A stretch of DNA of 33,461 nt from Fimbriiglobus sp. (GCA_025351325.1 JANXWE010000068.1:1-33461); one strand, 5' to 3'. Shown: positions 8,101 through 15,284, counted from the stretch's first letter. The notes: a model not told the origin generated them from the sequence alone. Made by a program: numbers and translations.

Positions 8101-9160
8101 AGACGATCCGACGATCGGTTGCCGCGAGCAACCGAATCCGGGTCCCGTGGACGGCTTCGAGCGTACTGGCCCCGTCGGGCAACTGGCTCGGGGGCAAATC
8201 GGTGTAACGCGGGTAGGTCAGGTGGAACTGCGGAGAAGCACGCCCGTCGAGTGGAACCAGCTTCGGAGGCGGTTTCACGTCGACCCGAAAGGGGCCGGTC
8301 ACGCCGTCGTTGGCCGTCAGTTCAAACGCAAAGTCAGCGGGGATGCGGTGCGCATCGAGGTGGAAGATCCCATCGACGGTGCCGGTCGCCCCCTCCGGGA
8401 TCGTCAGCGACGCGACCTCTTCAAAGCTGTTGCCGTTATCGAGTGTCACCGTAATCGTGGCTCGGTCCGGAATCAGCCCGGTCACCTGGAAGGGAATGTC
8501 GAGCGGATCGCCCTTCGCCAGGCGCAGGGGATATTGGCTCGGTGTCGTCACGCGGATCTTCGTCTTGGTCGGCCACGGGTGGACACCAAACGGATCGAGC
8601 AATCGCACGGCCGCCTGTTTGCTCCGGGCGGTGTTGAAGAGTGCCAACGGAAAGACGATCCCGACGGCCGCGAGCGCGAGCCAAAAGGCCCGCCAAGCTC
8701 GGCCACTCGGGACGATCTCCCCGAGTTCGAATCGCTCCAAGGAGTTCCGGGCACGGGCGATGGCGACCCGCCGAAAGCGCGCCGACGCCGGTTTGTCGGC
8801 CGGGTTCATCTCGCTGAATTCGACCGCGCTGGCCAACGAGTCGTTGAACTTCGGGAAGCGATCTTCGAGCAGCATGGCCACCCGGAGCGGCTTGACCGCG
8901 CGGCGGACCGGTGCGAACACGTCTCGCAACATCAGCACCGCGGCGGAGGCGATGATCCCCACCAGCAGCAACGCCCGGACGAAGCCGGGCAGGTGGTACG
9001 CGATATCGAGCGCCCCGGCCAACCCGACGCAGGCGACGACCACCGCCACCCAGCGCAACCCGCCGGCCACCACGACGGCCCGTTTGCGTTGGCCACCGAG
9101 CGTGCTCAATTGTTCCAGCAGAGAAATGGTTTCGCCGGGCGGTCTCAAGACGAATGGCAT
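5177..9160 (-). CDS. DUF4175-like large membrane protein with long coiled coil
   Basis: The 1327-residue protein is first in a minus-strand operon. Two hydrophobic segments lie at about 30-95 and a third near 160-180, an arrangement like DUF4175 family membrane proteins. Residues about 190-520 look like beta-sandwich domains (IRVTTPSQYPLRLAKGDPL; FRVDVKPPPKLVPLDG), and about 560-1180 form a very long Lys/Glu/Ala/Asp/Gln-rich coiled coil. A Met/Pro segment follows (PKPMPMGDKPMEPPMPMP), then a short coiled coil. The start is ATG 9160, with GGAG nine bases before it; an upstream in-frame TTG at 9184 would add eight residues and lacks such a site. MoxR, DUF58 and VWA genes, often near such proteins, are absent. 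A cell-envelope structural or signalling role is inferred. Confidence 0.82.
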   Translation of the reverse strand: MPFVLRPPGETISLLEQLSTLGGQRKRAVVVAGGLRWVAVVVACVGLAGALDIAYHLPGFVRALLLVGIIASAAVLMLRDVFAPVRRAVKPLRVAMLLEDRFPKFNDSLASAVEFSEMNPADKPASARFRRVAIARARNSLERFELGEIVPSGRAWRAFWLALAAVGIVFPLALFNTARSKQAAVRLLDPFGVHPWPTKTKIRVTTPSQYPLRLAKGDPLDIPFQVTGLIPDRATITVTLDNGNSFEEVASLTIPEGATGTVDGIFHLDAHRIPADFAFELTANDGVTGPFRVDVKPPPKLVPLDGRASPQFHLTYPRYTDLPPSQLPDGASTLEAVHGTRIRLLAATDRRIVSAVLIPQIQRDWNLAGGSVAGLAGTNPFGALGSQLLADEVNRDIPVSISGADGTRLEANFIPRLAGLYNFRFTDETGLSGSRVFDFRYTVDPPPTVSMDRPMVGLDPQVLLPTASVTVQARAEDRTFAVQRSVVEYRFGDANAPARELVLAVPSTRPQLPQSAILGFAAPATSVKPVILTGTATIPLSRFRKADGSAPAEGDTLILVAAATDYDDITALKEPGRSKPAFEIRIVSPVGLDSLLQLELGKLRPQVLKLREEQRATRERTDDAGKAARDNGLTPDDIAKVNRAEKEQRAIQNQIADPRDGLKAQAQKLRDLVKANNLPRTPTTDRVDAVAEDLARIAEQNLDPIDQALTKAKNETDQGPKLNSKIVAEELKAAVKEQKAAETTLDLVLQQLEKWAGAGELRAEANGLRDAVNRAGEEGMKATDKLEPGKPADQLKPNEKAELNRVADKFNQLAERSGAALGKAERLANEKDARAKELQNQADSKSADAKGAQADAEQQPKGSDEAADAQTKAAAAQADADRLQKSSKQTKTEADALRDAVRKAGGQELVEDLRKAGQELQQNNPAQANDAKQSAADKLAKLSEALGEKPTDTGDELKKQKQKADDIDKLAAEQDELRKKTKAAAMIPDETERAKELEKLAHEQERLKKKTEQAAEQLTRDRRQDAADKLRAAAEKMDAAAKDLVDGKPPEEKQDEALKKLDEAVTKLDKDREKDTEKLSAEKREELAERLNSLRERLKATDDEAGRIHAETLKEAGWNRATIASLGDLEDRAKGIADELRTFAEKQLEPLPVFKQLTEQAATLTAKSGKLFAERKGEVLDAAGQPFDGQAEQATDDRTRRPLKTALRRLDHILESITDKPKPMPMGDKPMEPPMPMPEMPPGDGEAPKMPPGGVPPLAQLKALRAIQAEVNERTAALAKLQPDKEKLNDADREELDELERTQREIAELLEKLAAALQPSPVDPEMK

Positions 9161-9282
9161 AACGCACTCCGAACCGACACGCAAACGTCACCACTTCACC
9201 ATGATAGCCGACCCGGTCGGCCGTGCCAATCGACCGATACAATCCGTGACAGAGTGGGGGGAGGTGTTCTCGTTTCGTTTGA

Positions 9283-9363
9283 GGCGAGCCGCACCGCGTG
9301 AGCGGTCGGGTGAAGTGCGAGGGACTTTCATTCCACCCGACCGCTCACGCGGTACGGCTCGCC
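9283..9363. repeat. REP-like inverted-repeat element, copy 1
   Basis: Two 30-bp arms (9283-9312 and 9334-9363) are reverse complements with one mismatch, around a 21-base spacer that itself pairs AAGT with ACTT. Each arm contains a small hairpin; in the left arm it is ACCGC-GTGA-GCGGT with a GNRA-type loop, so the element resembles two REP sequences in opposite orientation (BIME-like). A second copy with almost identical arms lies at 9771-9873. It ends one base before the stop codon of the minus-strand gene at 9365 and could act as its 3' hairpin. Confidence 0.85.
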
Positions 9364-9364
9364 G

Positions 9365-9568
9365 TCACCCTTCGCCGTATCCCTGCCGGGCCGCATCTTC
9401 GATCTTCCGCACGTTCTCTTCAGCTTTCTTGATTTTCTCGATGGCGGCACTGTGCTTGGTGTATTTCGCCGCGACCGGCGCCCGCACCAACGGATCGACC
9501 AGTTGCGCCGCCGTGGTGTTCTCGAGCCGGGCCACCCACGCGATCATCTCGGCCAAATCGGCGTTCAC
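9365..9568 (-). CDS. Small antitoxin-like helical protein
   Basis: Starting at GTG 9568, which has AGGGGAG eight bases upstream, the product has 67 residues; an upstream in-frame GTG at 9637 would add 23 residues without a good ribosome site. The core, NADLAEMIAWVARLENTTAAQLVDPLVRAPV, has the helix-turn-helix spacing of small antitoxin or ribbon-helix-helix-like proteins, followed by a charged helix (AAIEKIKKAEENVRKIEDA). No toxin gene is adjacent, so it is an orphan if it is an antitoxin. It is flanked by an inverted-repeat element at its 3' end and by a methyltransferase remnant at its 5' side, in a region that looks rearranged. The family assignment is a guess. Confidence 0.6.
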   Translation of the reverse strand: MNADLAEMIAWVARLENTTAAQLVDPLVRAPVAAKYTKHSAAIEKIKKAEENVRKIEDAARQGYGEG

Positions 9569-9604
9569 GCGGATTTCTCCCCTACCAATCCGTCTCGTCC
9601 CTAC

Positions 9605-9745
9605 ATGGAGCTTGTCATGGACTGGGTGTTGATTCACCGAACGCCCGAAGATTTACTTCGACTCGCCGCGGATGCCGGATTTGAATCGTTGACAATCCGC
9701 ATTGATAGCGAACCGCTCGGCGTCAATTTATTCTTGCATGCGTCG
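9605..9745 (+). pseudogene. C-terminal remnant of a SAM-dependent methyltransferase
   Basis: Only the last part of a gene seems present. The frame reads YMELVMDWVLIHRTPEDLL, then LAADAGFESLTIRIDSEP and LGVNLFLHASL. This resembles the C-terminal end of a class I methyltransferase family that ends in a DW-LIYR-type motif and a GVNLF strand (recognised from memory, not searched). No N-terminal SAM-binding motif lies upstream; the sequence there is antisense to the antitoxin-like gene. The frame runs on into inverted-repeat copy 2 and stops at 9817. It is most likely a broken gene left by a deletion or insertion. It could instead be a short orphan ORF from ATG 9617. Confidence 0.4.
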
Positions 9746-9770
9746 CTTACCGTGAGCAATTTTCGACCAA

Positions 9771-9873
9771 GGCGAGCCGCACCGCGTGAGCGGTCGGGTG
9801 AAGTGAACGTCCGATAGCTTTTGTTAAGGATTACCCCGCGCTTCACCCGACCGCTCACGCGGTACGGCTCACC
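9771..9873. repeat. REP-like inverted-repeat element, copy 2
   Basis: The arms at 9771-9800 and 9844-9873 match those of copy 1 almost base for base, but the spacer is longer (43 bases) and unrelated in sequence. Conserved arms with a free spacer suggest that each arm is the mobile or recognised unit. The right arm ends five bases before the stop codon of the small minus-strand ORF at 9879. On that strand, similarity between the two copies also extends a short way into both coding ends. Confidence 0.85.
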
Positions 9874-9878
9874 TTCAC

Positions 9879-10031
9879 CTATCGCCTCCCTGCGTCGACG
9901 ATCCTTGTTGCTAGTTCCTCGCGGAGGGACTGGGCCAGATAGTCGGCTTCCACGTACACGATCACGTTGCCCCCCGGGCGGGGATTTCGCGCACCGTCGG
10001 GAAGATCACCCGACTCCATTCGGTGCCGCAT
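9879..10031 (-). CDS. Possible 50-residue protein of unknown function
   Basis: A short frame from ATG 10031 to TAG 9879-9881 encodes 50 residues containing ARNPRPGGNVIVYVEADYLA and then QSLREELATRIVDAGRR. A TAA codon two codons upstream shows it cannot extend further. The C-terminal half has a natural strand-then-helix pattern, and the second position of REP-like copy 2 just after its stop mirrors the antitoxin-like gene. No clear ribosome binding site was seen. It may be a real small protein or the tail of a decayed gene; I do not recognise a family. Confidence 0.35.
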   Translation of the reverse strand: MRHRMESGDLPDGARNPRPGGNVIVYVEADYLAQSLREELATRIVDAGRR

Positions 10032-10195
10032 CGTTTACCGAAGCGGAAAGATACTTCGTGCCGATCCCGGTCGCATTGGTCAGCATTGGAACTTAATATC
10101 CACGGACAATTCGGCGTGCAGACTCGGTAGCGGCATGTCGAATCCTATAAGAAACCGGATCAACTCCAGTCTGACGGTCGTCATTCTGCCCGGTA

Positions 10196-10252
10196 CACTT
10201 GTTTCCATTGGTTCCACAGGGGGGAGGGGGGTACTCGCCGTGGAAACAAGTG
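10196..10252. other. 12-bp inverted repeat upstream of the site-2 protease gene
   Basis: CACTTGTTTCCA (10196-10207) and its exact complement TGGAAACAAGTG (10241-10252) flank 33 bases that include a G-run. The repeat ends 16 bases before the ATG at 10269, so in RNA it would form a hairpin close to the start codon, and in DNA it could be a two-half operator. No run of U follows, which argues against a terminator. The rest of 10032-10195 shows nothing recognisable. Confidence 0.5.
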
Positions 10253-10268
10253 CAAGCTTCAGAACGGC

Positions 10269-11144
10269 ATGATTTCCACTGTTTCACGTACGCATCGTCG
10301 TTCCGCGAGTAAACTGAATCCGTTCCGGTTGACGTTGTGGCAGCGACGGAGTCCGCCCGTGTTTGGAAGCGATCAGCCGAGCCCGTTCGATTTGAAATTC
10401 CGGGTCGCGGGAATCCCGGTGCGGGTCAGCCCGTGGTTCTGGATCATCATGGCCCTGTTGGGCAGCGGTATTTTCAACCGCGAAGGGCCGCTGTTTCTGG
10501 TGCTGTTCGTCGCCTGCGGATTCGTGTCGATCCTCGTCCACGAAATGGGCCACGCCGTCGCGGCACGGTTCTACGGATCGCCCGTGTCGATTACGCTGAT
10601 CGCGTTCGGTGGCTACGCTCAATATTCTCATCCGCCGCGCTCGGCTTTCAAACGCATCCTCATCTCGTTGGCGGGGCCAGGGGCAGGCTTCGGCCTCCTC
10701 GGGCTGGTGGTGGCCGCCACGTTCGCGTCGGATGGAGAAATCACAAACGATTACGCCGAGGCCGCGCTCCGGTACTTGTTCTTCATGAATCTCATCTGGA
10801 ACTTGTTCAACCTGCTGCCGATCTGGCCGCTCGACGGCGGGAAAGTCTGCCGGGAACTGTTCGCCATCGCCAGATTGCGGAACCCGGACGCCGCCGTACA
10901 CGGGTTGTCGCTGGTCCTCGCGGGCGCGTTGGCCGCCATCGGGGTGTTGGCGTTCCTCCGTATCGGCATTCCTGCGAAGGGCATTCCCGGTTTGAATCTC
11001 GTGATCAGCTACTTGAGCAGCAGCCCGATGATGACGGTCTGGATGGCGATGTTTGCATTCGAGAACTACCAAATGCTGCAAGTGGCCCAGCGCCGCGGGT
11101 ACTATTACGAAGACGACGACACCCCGCCTTGGCGACGAAATTAG
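10269..11144 (+). CDS. Site-2 protease family (M50) membrane metalloprotease
   Basis: The 291-residue protein has the zinc-binding motif HEMGH at residues 91-95 in a membrane segment and the third ligand region NLFNLLPIWPLDGGK, with LDGG at 188-191. At least five hydrophobic stretches fit the S2P core fold. These proteases cut substrates inside the membrane, often releasing anti-sigma factors or clearing signal peptides. No PDZ or CBS domain is present, and the C-terminus is acidic and Tyr-rich (YYYEDDDTPP). The start at ATG 10269 lacks a good ribosome site; a later in-frame start near 10330 would remove about 20 residues and keep the core. It leads a tight operon with the next two genes. The substrate is unknown. 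Confidence 0.88.
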   Translation: MISTVSRTHRRSASKLNPFRLTLWQRRSPPVFGSDQPSPFDLKFRVAGIPVRVSPWFWIIMALLGSGIFNREGPLFLVLFVACGFVSILVHEMGHAVAARFYGSPVSITLIAFGGYAQYSHPPRSAFKRILISLAGPGAGFGLLGLVVAATFASDGEITNDYAEAALRYLFFMNLIWNLFNLLPIWPLDGGKVCRELFAIARLRNPDAAVHGLSLVLAGALAAIGVLAFLRIGIPAKGIPGLNLVISYLSSSPMMTVWMAMFAFENYQMLQVAQRRGYYYEDDDTPPWRRN

Positions 11145-11161
11145 CAACCCGGAGAGACCCG

Positions 11162-12478
11162 ATGAAGTGGTGCCTTGCGCTGTTGGCCGCTCTGCTGGCG
11201 AACCACGTCCGTGCCGAGGTTCCGAAGGAACTCGCCGACTTCGTGCAGAAGGCGGACAAAGCCTACGAGTGGAAGTCGAACGGCAAGATCGAAACGCCCG
11301 GGTCGACGGTGTACAACCTGACGATGACCTCGCAGACGTGGCACGAGACGACGTGGAAACACGACATCCAAATCTTCGTGCCGAAGGGGGCCAAGCCCCG
11401 AGCGACGATGCTGCTGTACAACACCGGCGGGGCGCCGTCGCCGACGAACGCCATCTTCGGGTTGGCCATTTCCGAGCGCGTCAAAGCCCCCGTGGCTTTC
11501 CTGTACGGCATCCCGAAGCAGCCGATCTTCGATTTGAAAGAAGATGGGTTGATCGCGGAGACGTTCACCAAATACCTCGCCACCGAAGATGCGACGTGGC
11601 CGCTGCTCTTCCCGATGGTCAAAAGCGTGGTGCGGGCGATGGACACGCTGCAAGCCTTCGCGAACGAGGAATGGAAAACGGACGTCAGCGGCTTCGTGGT
11701 GACGGGTGCCTCGAAGCGTGGCTGGACAACTTGGCTGACGGCGGCCACCGGCGACAAACGGGTCAAGGCGATCATCCCGATGGTGATCGACACGGTGAAC
11801 TTCAAGGCGCAGATGCCACACCAGTTGAAGAGTTACGGCGCCTACAGCGACCAGATCAAGGACTACGTCGATCGCGGGTTGCTCGATCCGAAGATGCCGG
11901 AGAACCCCAAGAGCCAGAAGCTCTGGGCCATGGTCGACCCGTGGAGCTACCGCGAGAATCTGACGCTGCCGAAGGTGATCATCAATGCCACCAACGACCC
12001 GTACTGGACACAAGACGCACTGAACTTGTACTGGGACGACCTGCGAGGCCCGAAGTGGGTTCTGTACGTGCCCAACGCCGGGCACGGCCTCGAACAAATT
12101 CAAACGGACGGCAAGAAAGACCGCGACCGGGTGATGAACACGATGGCGGCCGCCGCACGCTGGTTCATCGAAGGGAAGACTCCACCGGTGATGACTTGGA
12201 AGATCGGCGACGGAACGAGCTTCGAGTTCACGGTCGACGGCGGGAAGGATTGTAAAGAGATTCGGTTTTGGGATGCAAAATCAACGACCCGCGATTTTCG
12301 GAAATCCAAATGGGAACAGCGAGGCACCGTGTCGAGCGAATTGACGACGTGGACTCATCAATTTGCAGCTTTGGAGACCAAATACAAAGCCGTCTTCGCC
12401 GAGTGCGAATACGACCTCGACGGGCTGAAGTATTCGCTGAGTACGCAGATCCGCATCCTCGAACCGGCGAAGAAGTAA
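11162..12478 (+). CDS. PhoPQ-activated pathogenicity-related family alpha/beta hydrolase
   Basis: The 438-residue protein has a signal peptide (MKWCLALLAALLANHVRA) and matches the PhoPQ-activated pathogenicity-related (PqaA-like) pattern. Seen features are WHETTWKHDIQIFVP near 60-74, the serine elbow GASKRG at 182-187 (S184), NATNDPYWTQDAL with the likely acid D279, and NAGHGL with H308, giving a plausible catalytic triad. An Ig-like C-terminal portion starts near residue 340. The start is fixed by GGAGAG a few bases before ATG 11162, only 17 bases after the protease stop. The family name comes from Salmonella; in planctomycetes there is no reason to infer virulence. The substrate is unknown; an exported or periplasmic hydrolase is the safest description. 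Confidence 0.88.
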   Translation: MKWCLALLAALLANHVRAEVPKELADFVQKADKAYEWKSNGKIETPGSTVYNLTMTSQTWHETTWKHDIQIFVPKGAKPRATMLLYNTGGAPSPTNAIFGLAISERVKAPVAFLYGIPKQPIFDLKEDGLIAETFTKYLATEDATWPLLFPMVKSVVRAMDTLQAFANEEWKTDVSGFVVTGASKRGWTTWLTAATGDKRVKAIIPMVIDTVNFKAQMPHQLKSYGAYSDQIKDYVDRGLLDPKMPENPKSQKLWAMVDPWSYRENLTLPKVIINATNDPYWTQDALNLYWDDLRGPKWVLYVPNAGHGLEQIQTDGKKDRDRVMNTMAAAARWFIEGKTPPVMTWKIGDGTSFEFTVDGGKDCKEIRFWDAKSTTRDFRKSKWEQRGTVSSELTTWTHQFAALETKYKAVFAECEYDLDGLKYSLSTQIRILEPAKK

Positions 12479-12480
12479 CC

Positions 12481-13392
12481 GTGCCGTGGAACTTCGCCGA
12501 CGAGTTGCGGAAACACGGGCCTGCATCCACTGACATATTGATGTCACTAAACGAGGCCCGCGCCTACTGCGCCGCCGTGACGCGGTCGCACTACGAGAAC
12601 TTCACGGTGGCGTCGTGGTTGCTGCCCCGGGCACTCGTGCCCCACTTCCAAGCCGTGTACGCCTACTGCCGGTGGGCCGACGACCTCGCCGACGAAACCG
12701 GCGGGGGGGCGGCGGCCTTGGATCTGTTGGGCTGGTGGCGGCGGGGTTTGCTGGGTTGCTACGAGCGGGAATGCCGGCACCCCGTGTTCATCGCTCTCCG
12801 CGAAACGATTCGACGGTTCTCGATCCCCCCGAAGCCGTTCCTCGATCTGCTGGTGGCCTTCGAGCAAGACCAACGTGTCCCGAAATACGACACGTTCGAC
12901 CAACTCCTCGGCTACTGCGCGAACTCTGCCAACCCCGTCGGGCAACTGGTGCTTCATTTGTTCGAGACCTGTGACGACACGAAGGCCAAACTGTCCGATG
13001 AAATTTGCACGGGGTTGCAACTGGCGAACTTCTGGCAAGACGTCGCCCGCGATTTCGAGAAGGGCCGCATCTACTTACCACGGGAGGATCGGGAACGGTT
13101 CGGCGTGAGCGACGAGCAAATTGGCACGAAACGATTCGACGCCGCCTTCCGGGAATTGATCCAATTTGAAGTCCGACGAACGTGGGGATTCTTCGAACGA
13201 GGCCGGCCACTCTTGGCACTCTTGCCACGCCAAGCCCGCGTCGATGTACAACTATTCGTACTCGGTGGCGAAGCGGTATTGCGGGCCATCGAGAAGCAGG
13301 ACTACGACGTGTTGACGAGGCGCCCGCGCATCGGCAAAGTGCAGAAAGCCAAATTGCTCGGCCGGGCGTTGTTGGGTCAACTGTGGGGTTGA
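12481..13392 (+). CDS. hpnC: Squalene synthase HpnC (hydroxysqualene synthase type)
   Basis: The 303-residue protein belongs to the trans-isoprenyl diphosphate (squalene/phytoene) synthase family. SHYENFTVASWLLPR (36-50) is the HpnC signature. The first aspartate motif DDLAD is at 67-71 and the second at 187-191 in WQDVARDFEKGRIYLP. In the HpnC/D/E route, HpnD makes presqualene diphosphate, HpnC converts it to hydroxysqualene, and HpnE reduces that to squalene for hopanoids or sterols. hpnD and hpnE are not in this window. The chosen start is GTG 12481, two bases after the preceding stop, suggesting translational coupling; ATG 12541 would still keep the catalytic core but removes a family-like N-terminus. 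Its last 16 bases overlap the convergent channel gene. Confidence 0.9.
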   Translation: MPWNFADELRKHGPASTDILMSLNEARAYCAAVTRSHYENFTVASWLLPRALVPHFQAVYAYCRWADDLADETGGGAAALDLLGWWRRGLLGCYERECRHPVFIALRETIRRFSIPPKPFLDLLVAFEQDQRVPKYDTFDQLLGYCANSANPVGQLVLHLFETCDDTKAKLSDEICTGLQLANFWQDVARDFEKGRIYLPREDRERFGVSDEQIGTKRFDAAFRELIQFEVRRTWGFFERGRPLLALLPRQARVDVQLFVLGGEAVLRAIEKQDYDVLTRRPRIGKVQKAKLLGRALLGQLWG

Positions 13393-15284
13393 AGGATGGT
13401 CGCGCTCGCCTTTTCCCGAATCACCCGCGTATAGAGTTCCTCGGCCTGCCCCCGGCTCAATCCTTCCCCCACGACGAATCGTTTGGTCGCCAGCATCGCT
13501 TGAGCTTCCTCCGCAGTGCAATTTCGGCTGGCCCGCAAGATCGGTGCGAGGGCGTCGCTTGCGGTCAACGGAAAATCGTCGATCAGTACCGAATACCCTT
13601 TCTCGGGTGCGGCCCGGCGGACGAGCCGTTCCAAGTCAGTCAGCTCCGCCGCCACGGTCAGGTGATCTCCGGCTTTCATGCGGTAGCTTTTCGGGATTCC
13701 ACTCTCGGCAAAGGTCGGCTGCCCCGCGATGCCGAGCGGTAAAAAGTGGTAATCGATGGTGAGCGCCAGCAACGGATGATCGACGAGGTCGGCGTCACCA
13801 TCTTGGATGACGACTTCGCAAATGGCCATGGTGTTCAGTCCGACAGTCAGGATCGATTGGACGCGATCCCCGAGCAGTGCGGCGGCGAACGCCGGCGCCG
13901 CCAAGGCGGGGGTGGACATTGCGTACTTCAGCTCGGCCGCGTCCCGCATGGCTTGGGCGAACTCGGGATCGGCGAGCCGCACGATGACCCGCTGGGCTGG
14001 ATTCAACTCGCGGACGAGCAACGCGATTTCGAGATTGGCCAGCTCCGACGACGTCGCCGCGATGACGGCACGGGCCTTGATCGCCCCGGCCTGTTTGAGG
14101 ACCTCTTGGACCGTCGCGTCGCCGAGCAGCACGGCCGCACCCATCCGCCGGACTGTGGCGACGAACGGGTTGTCGGCCTTCTGGTCGATCACCACGACTT
14201 GGCACCCGAGCTTCAGCAAGTGCTCGACACACCGGAACCCGATGTTCCCGAGTCCGCAGACCACGACGTGGCCCGCATCGGGGATGCGGCGCATTTCGAA
14301 GGCGCCGCCGAGTTTGGCCTTCAACAAATAGTTGGTGAAGATGGCGGTGAATCCGGCGATCAGCGCCGCCCCGAGCAGTTTGAGCACGCTGATGAAGATC
14401 TTCACCCACTCGGCACGGCCGTCGCCCCGTAAGTCCGACCCGGTGGCTACGACCGACACCGTGCTGTAAATGGCATCGCCCCAGCCAGCGTCCGTCCCAA
14501 AGCGGAACACGAGCGAACTTGCCAGTAGCACGCTGAATAGAACGGCCGTCGCCAGCTTCATCGAGAAGTCGATTTCGCCGACGGTTCGTCGGGCGGTGCG
14601 GGCGAAGCGGCGCAGTTTGCCGGCCCACTCGACACCGGATGCGAAGGTGCCCGACGCCAGGGCCAGCAATTCACCGACGGCTTTTGGATCGCCGCAGACC
14701 ACGAACCGATCCGTCGCAGACAACCGACAGTCCGCGGGTAGCTCTTGAGAAATCACCAAGACTTGAAAACGCCCGGCGACGTCGGCGAGCCGGTCGCCGA
14801 CGAGTGCCGAATCGACGTCGATGGTAATCTCGGCAACTTGCTGGGCCTTGTCCCCGATGTTGAACGCGGCGAGTGCTTCCCCACTGACCGCCGTCAGGGC
14901 CATGAGCGGAGCCGTGAGCGCCGACACGGACAGCGCCACCGTATTATGGAGGGCCGAGCCGAGCCGCTGAATGAGATTCTGATTGAACATCCGCACGACG
15001 ATACGTGCCGTCGGGTTCATCCGCCGCACGAGCATGGCCGTCGAGACGTTCAGCAAATCGTCGCTCGTGACGATCAAAATACCCGTGGCGGTCGCGGCCC
15101 CGGCTCGTTGCAGCAAGTCGGAACGTTTACAGTCCCCTTGGTAAAAAGTCACCCCTTCTAAGCGGGGATCATCGGCCTTGGCTTTCAAGTCGATGACGGT
15201 GATATTCGCCCGGGTCGCCTTCAAGGAATCGAGAACCCGCCAACCGACTTGGCCCAGTCCGCAGAGTACGACCGTGTGGGTCAT
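13377..15284 (-). CDS. Two-RCK (TrkA-N) ion-channel-like membrane protein
   Basis: The 635-residue protein has an N-terminal NAD-binding RCK/TrkA-N domain (GLGQVG at 9-14), then two membrane segments at about 242-261 and 294-320, then a second TrkA-N domain (GLGNIG at 344-349) and a TrkA-C-like tail. The segment between the helices is YSTVSVVATGSDLRGDG. It lies where a K+ channel carries TTVGYGD, but the filter is not conserved. It is therefore a potassium-channel-like or CASTOR-like protein with an unusual pore, and ion selectivity cannot be predicted. The ATG at 15284 follows AAGGGGGA eight bases upstream. It is convergent with hpnC (16-bp overlap) and divergent from the [2Fe-2S] gene. Confidence 0.85.
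   Translation of the reverse strand: MTHTVVLCGLGQVGWRVLDSLKATRANITVIDLKAKADDPRLEGVTFYQGDCKRSDLLQRAGAATATGILIVTSDDLLNVSTAMLVRRMNPTARIVVRMFNQNLIQRLGSALHNTVALSVSALTAPLMALTAVSGEALAAFNIGDKAQQVAEITIDVDSALVGDRLADVAGRFQVLVISQELPADCRLSATDRFVVCGDPKAVGELLALASGTFASGVEWAGKLRRFARTARRTVGEIDFSMKLATAVLFSVLLASSLVFRFGTDAGWGDAIYSTVSVVATGSDLRGDGRAEWVKIFISVLKLLGAALIAGFTAIFTNYLLKAKLGGAFEMRRIPDAGHVVVCGLGNIGFRCVEHLLKLGCQVVVIDQKADNPFVATVRRMGAAVLLGDATVQEVLKQAGAIKARAVIAATSSELANLEIALLVRELNPAQRVIVRLADPEFAQAMRDAAELKYAMSTPALAAPAFAAALLGDRVQSILTVGLNTMAICEVVIQDGDADLVDHPLLALTIDYHFLPLGIAGQPTFAESGIPKSYRMKAGDHLTVAAELTDLERLVRRAAPEKGYSVLIDDFPLTASDALAPILRASRNCTAEEAQAMLATKRFVVGEGLSRGQAEELYTRVIREKASATILQPHS

Noticed and set aside
7160-9301. 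Plus-strand open frame of 713 codons over the large membrane protein gene
   Set aside because: Arg/His/Gly-rich antisense shadow with no domain; the minus strand has membrane segments, beta domains and an operon start with a ribosome site.
9634-9858. Minus-strand 74-codon frame within the scar region
   Set aside because: It spans an inverted-repeat arm and is antisense to the methyltransferase-like tail, with no protein-like pattern.
10196-10252. The 12-bp inverted repeat as a terminator or riboswitch
   Set aside because: No T-run follows on either strand and no known riboswitch core is visible; kept only as an inverted repeat.
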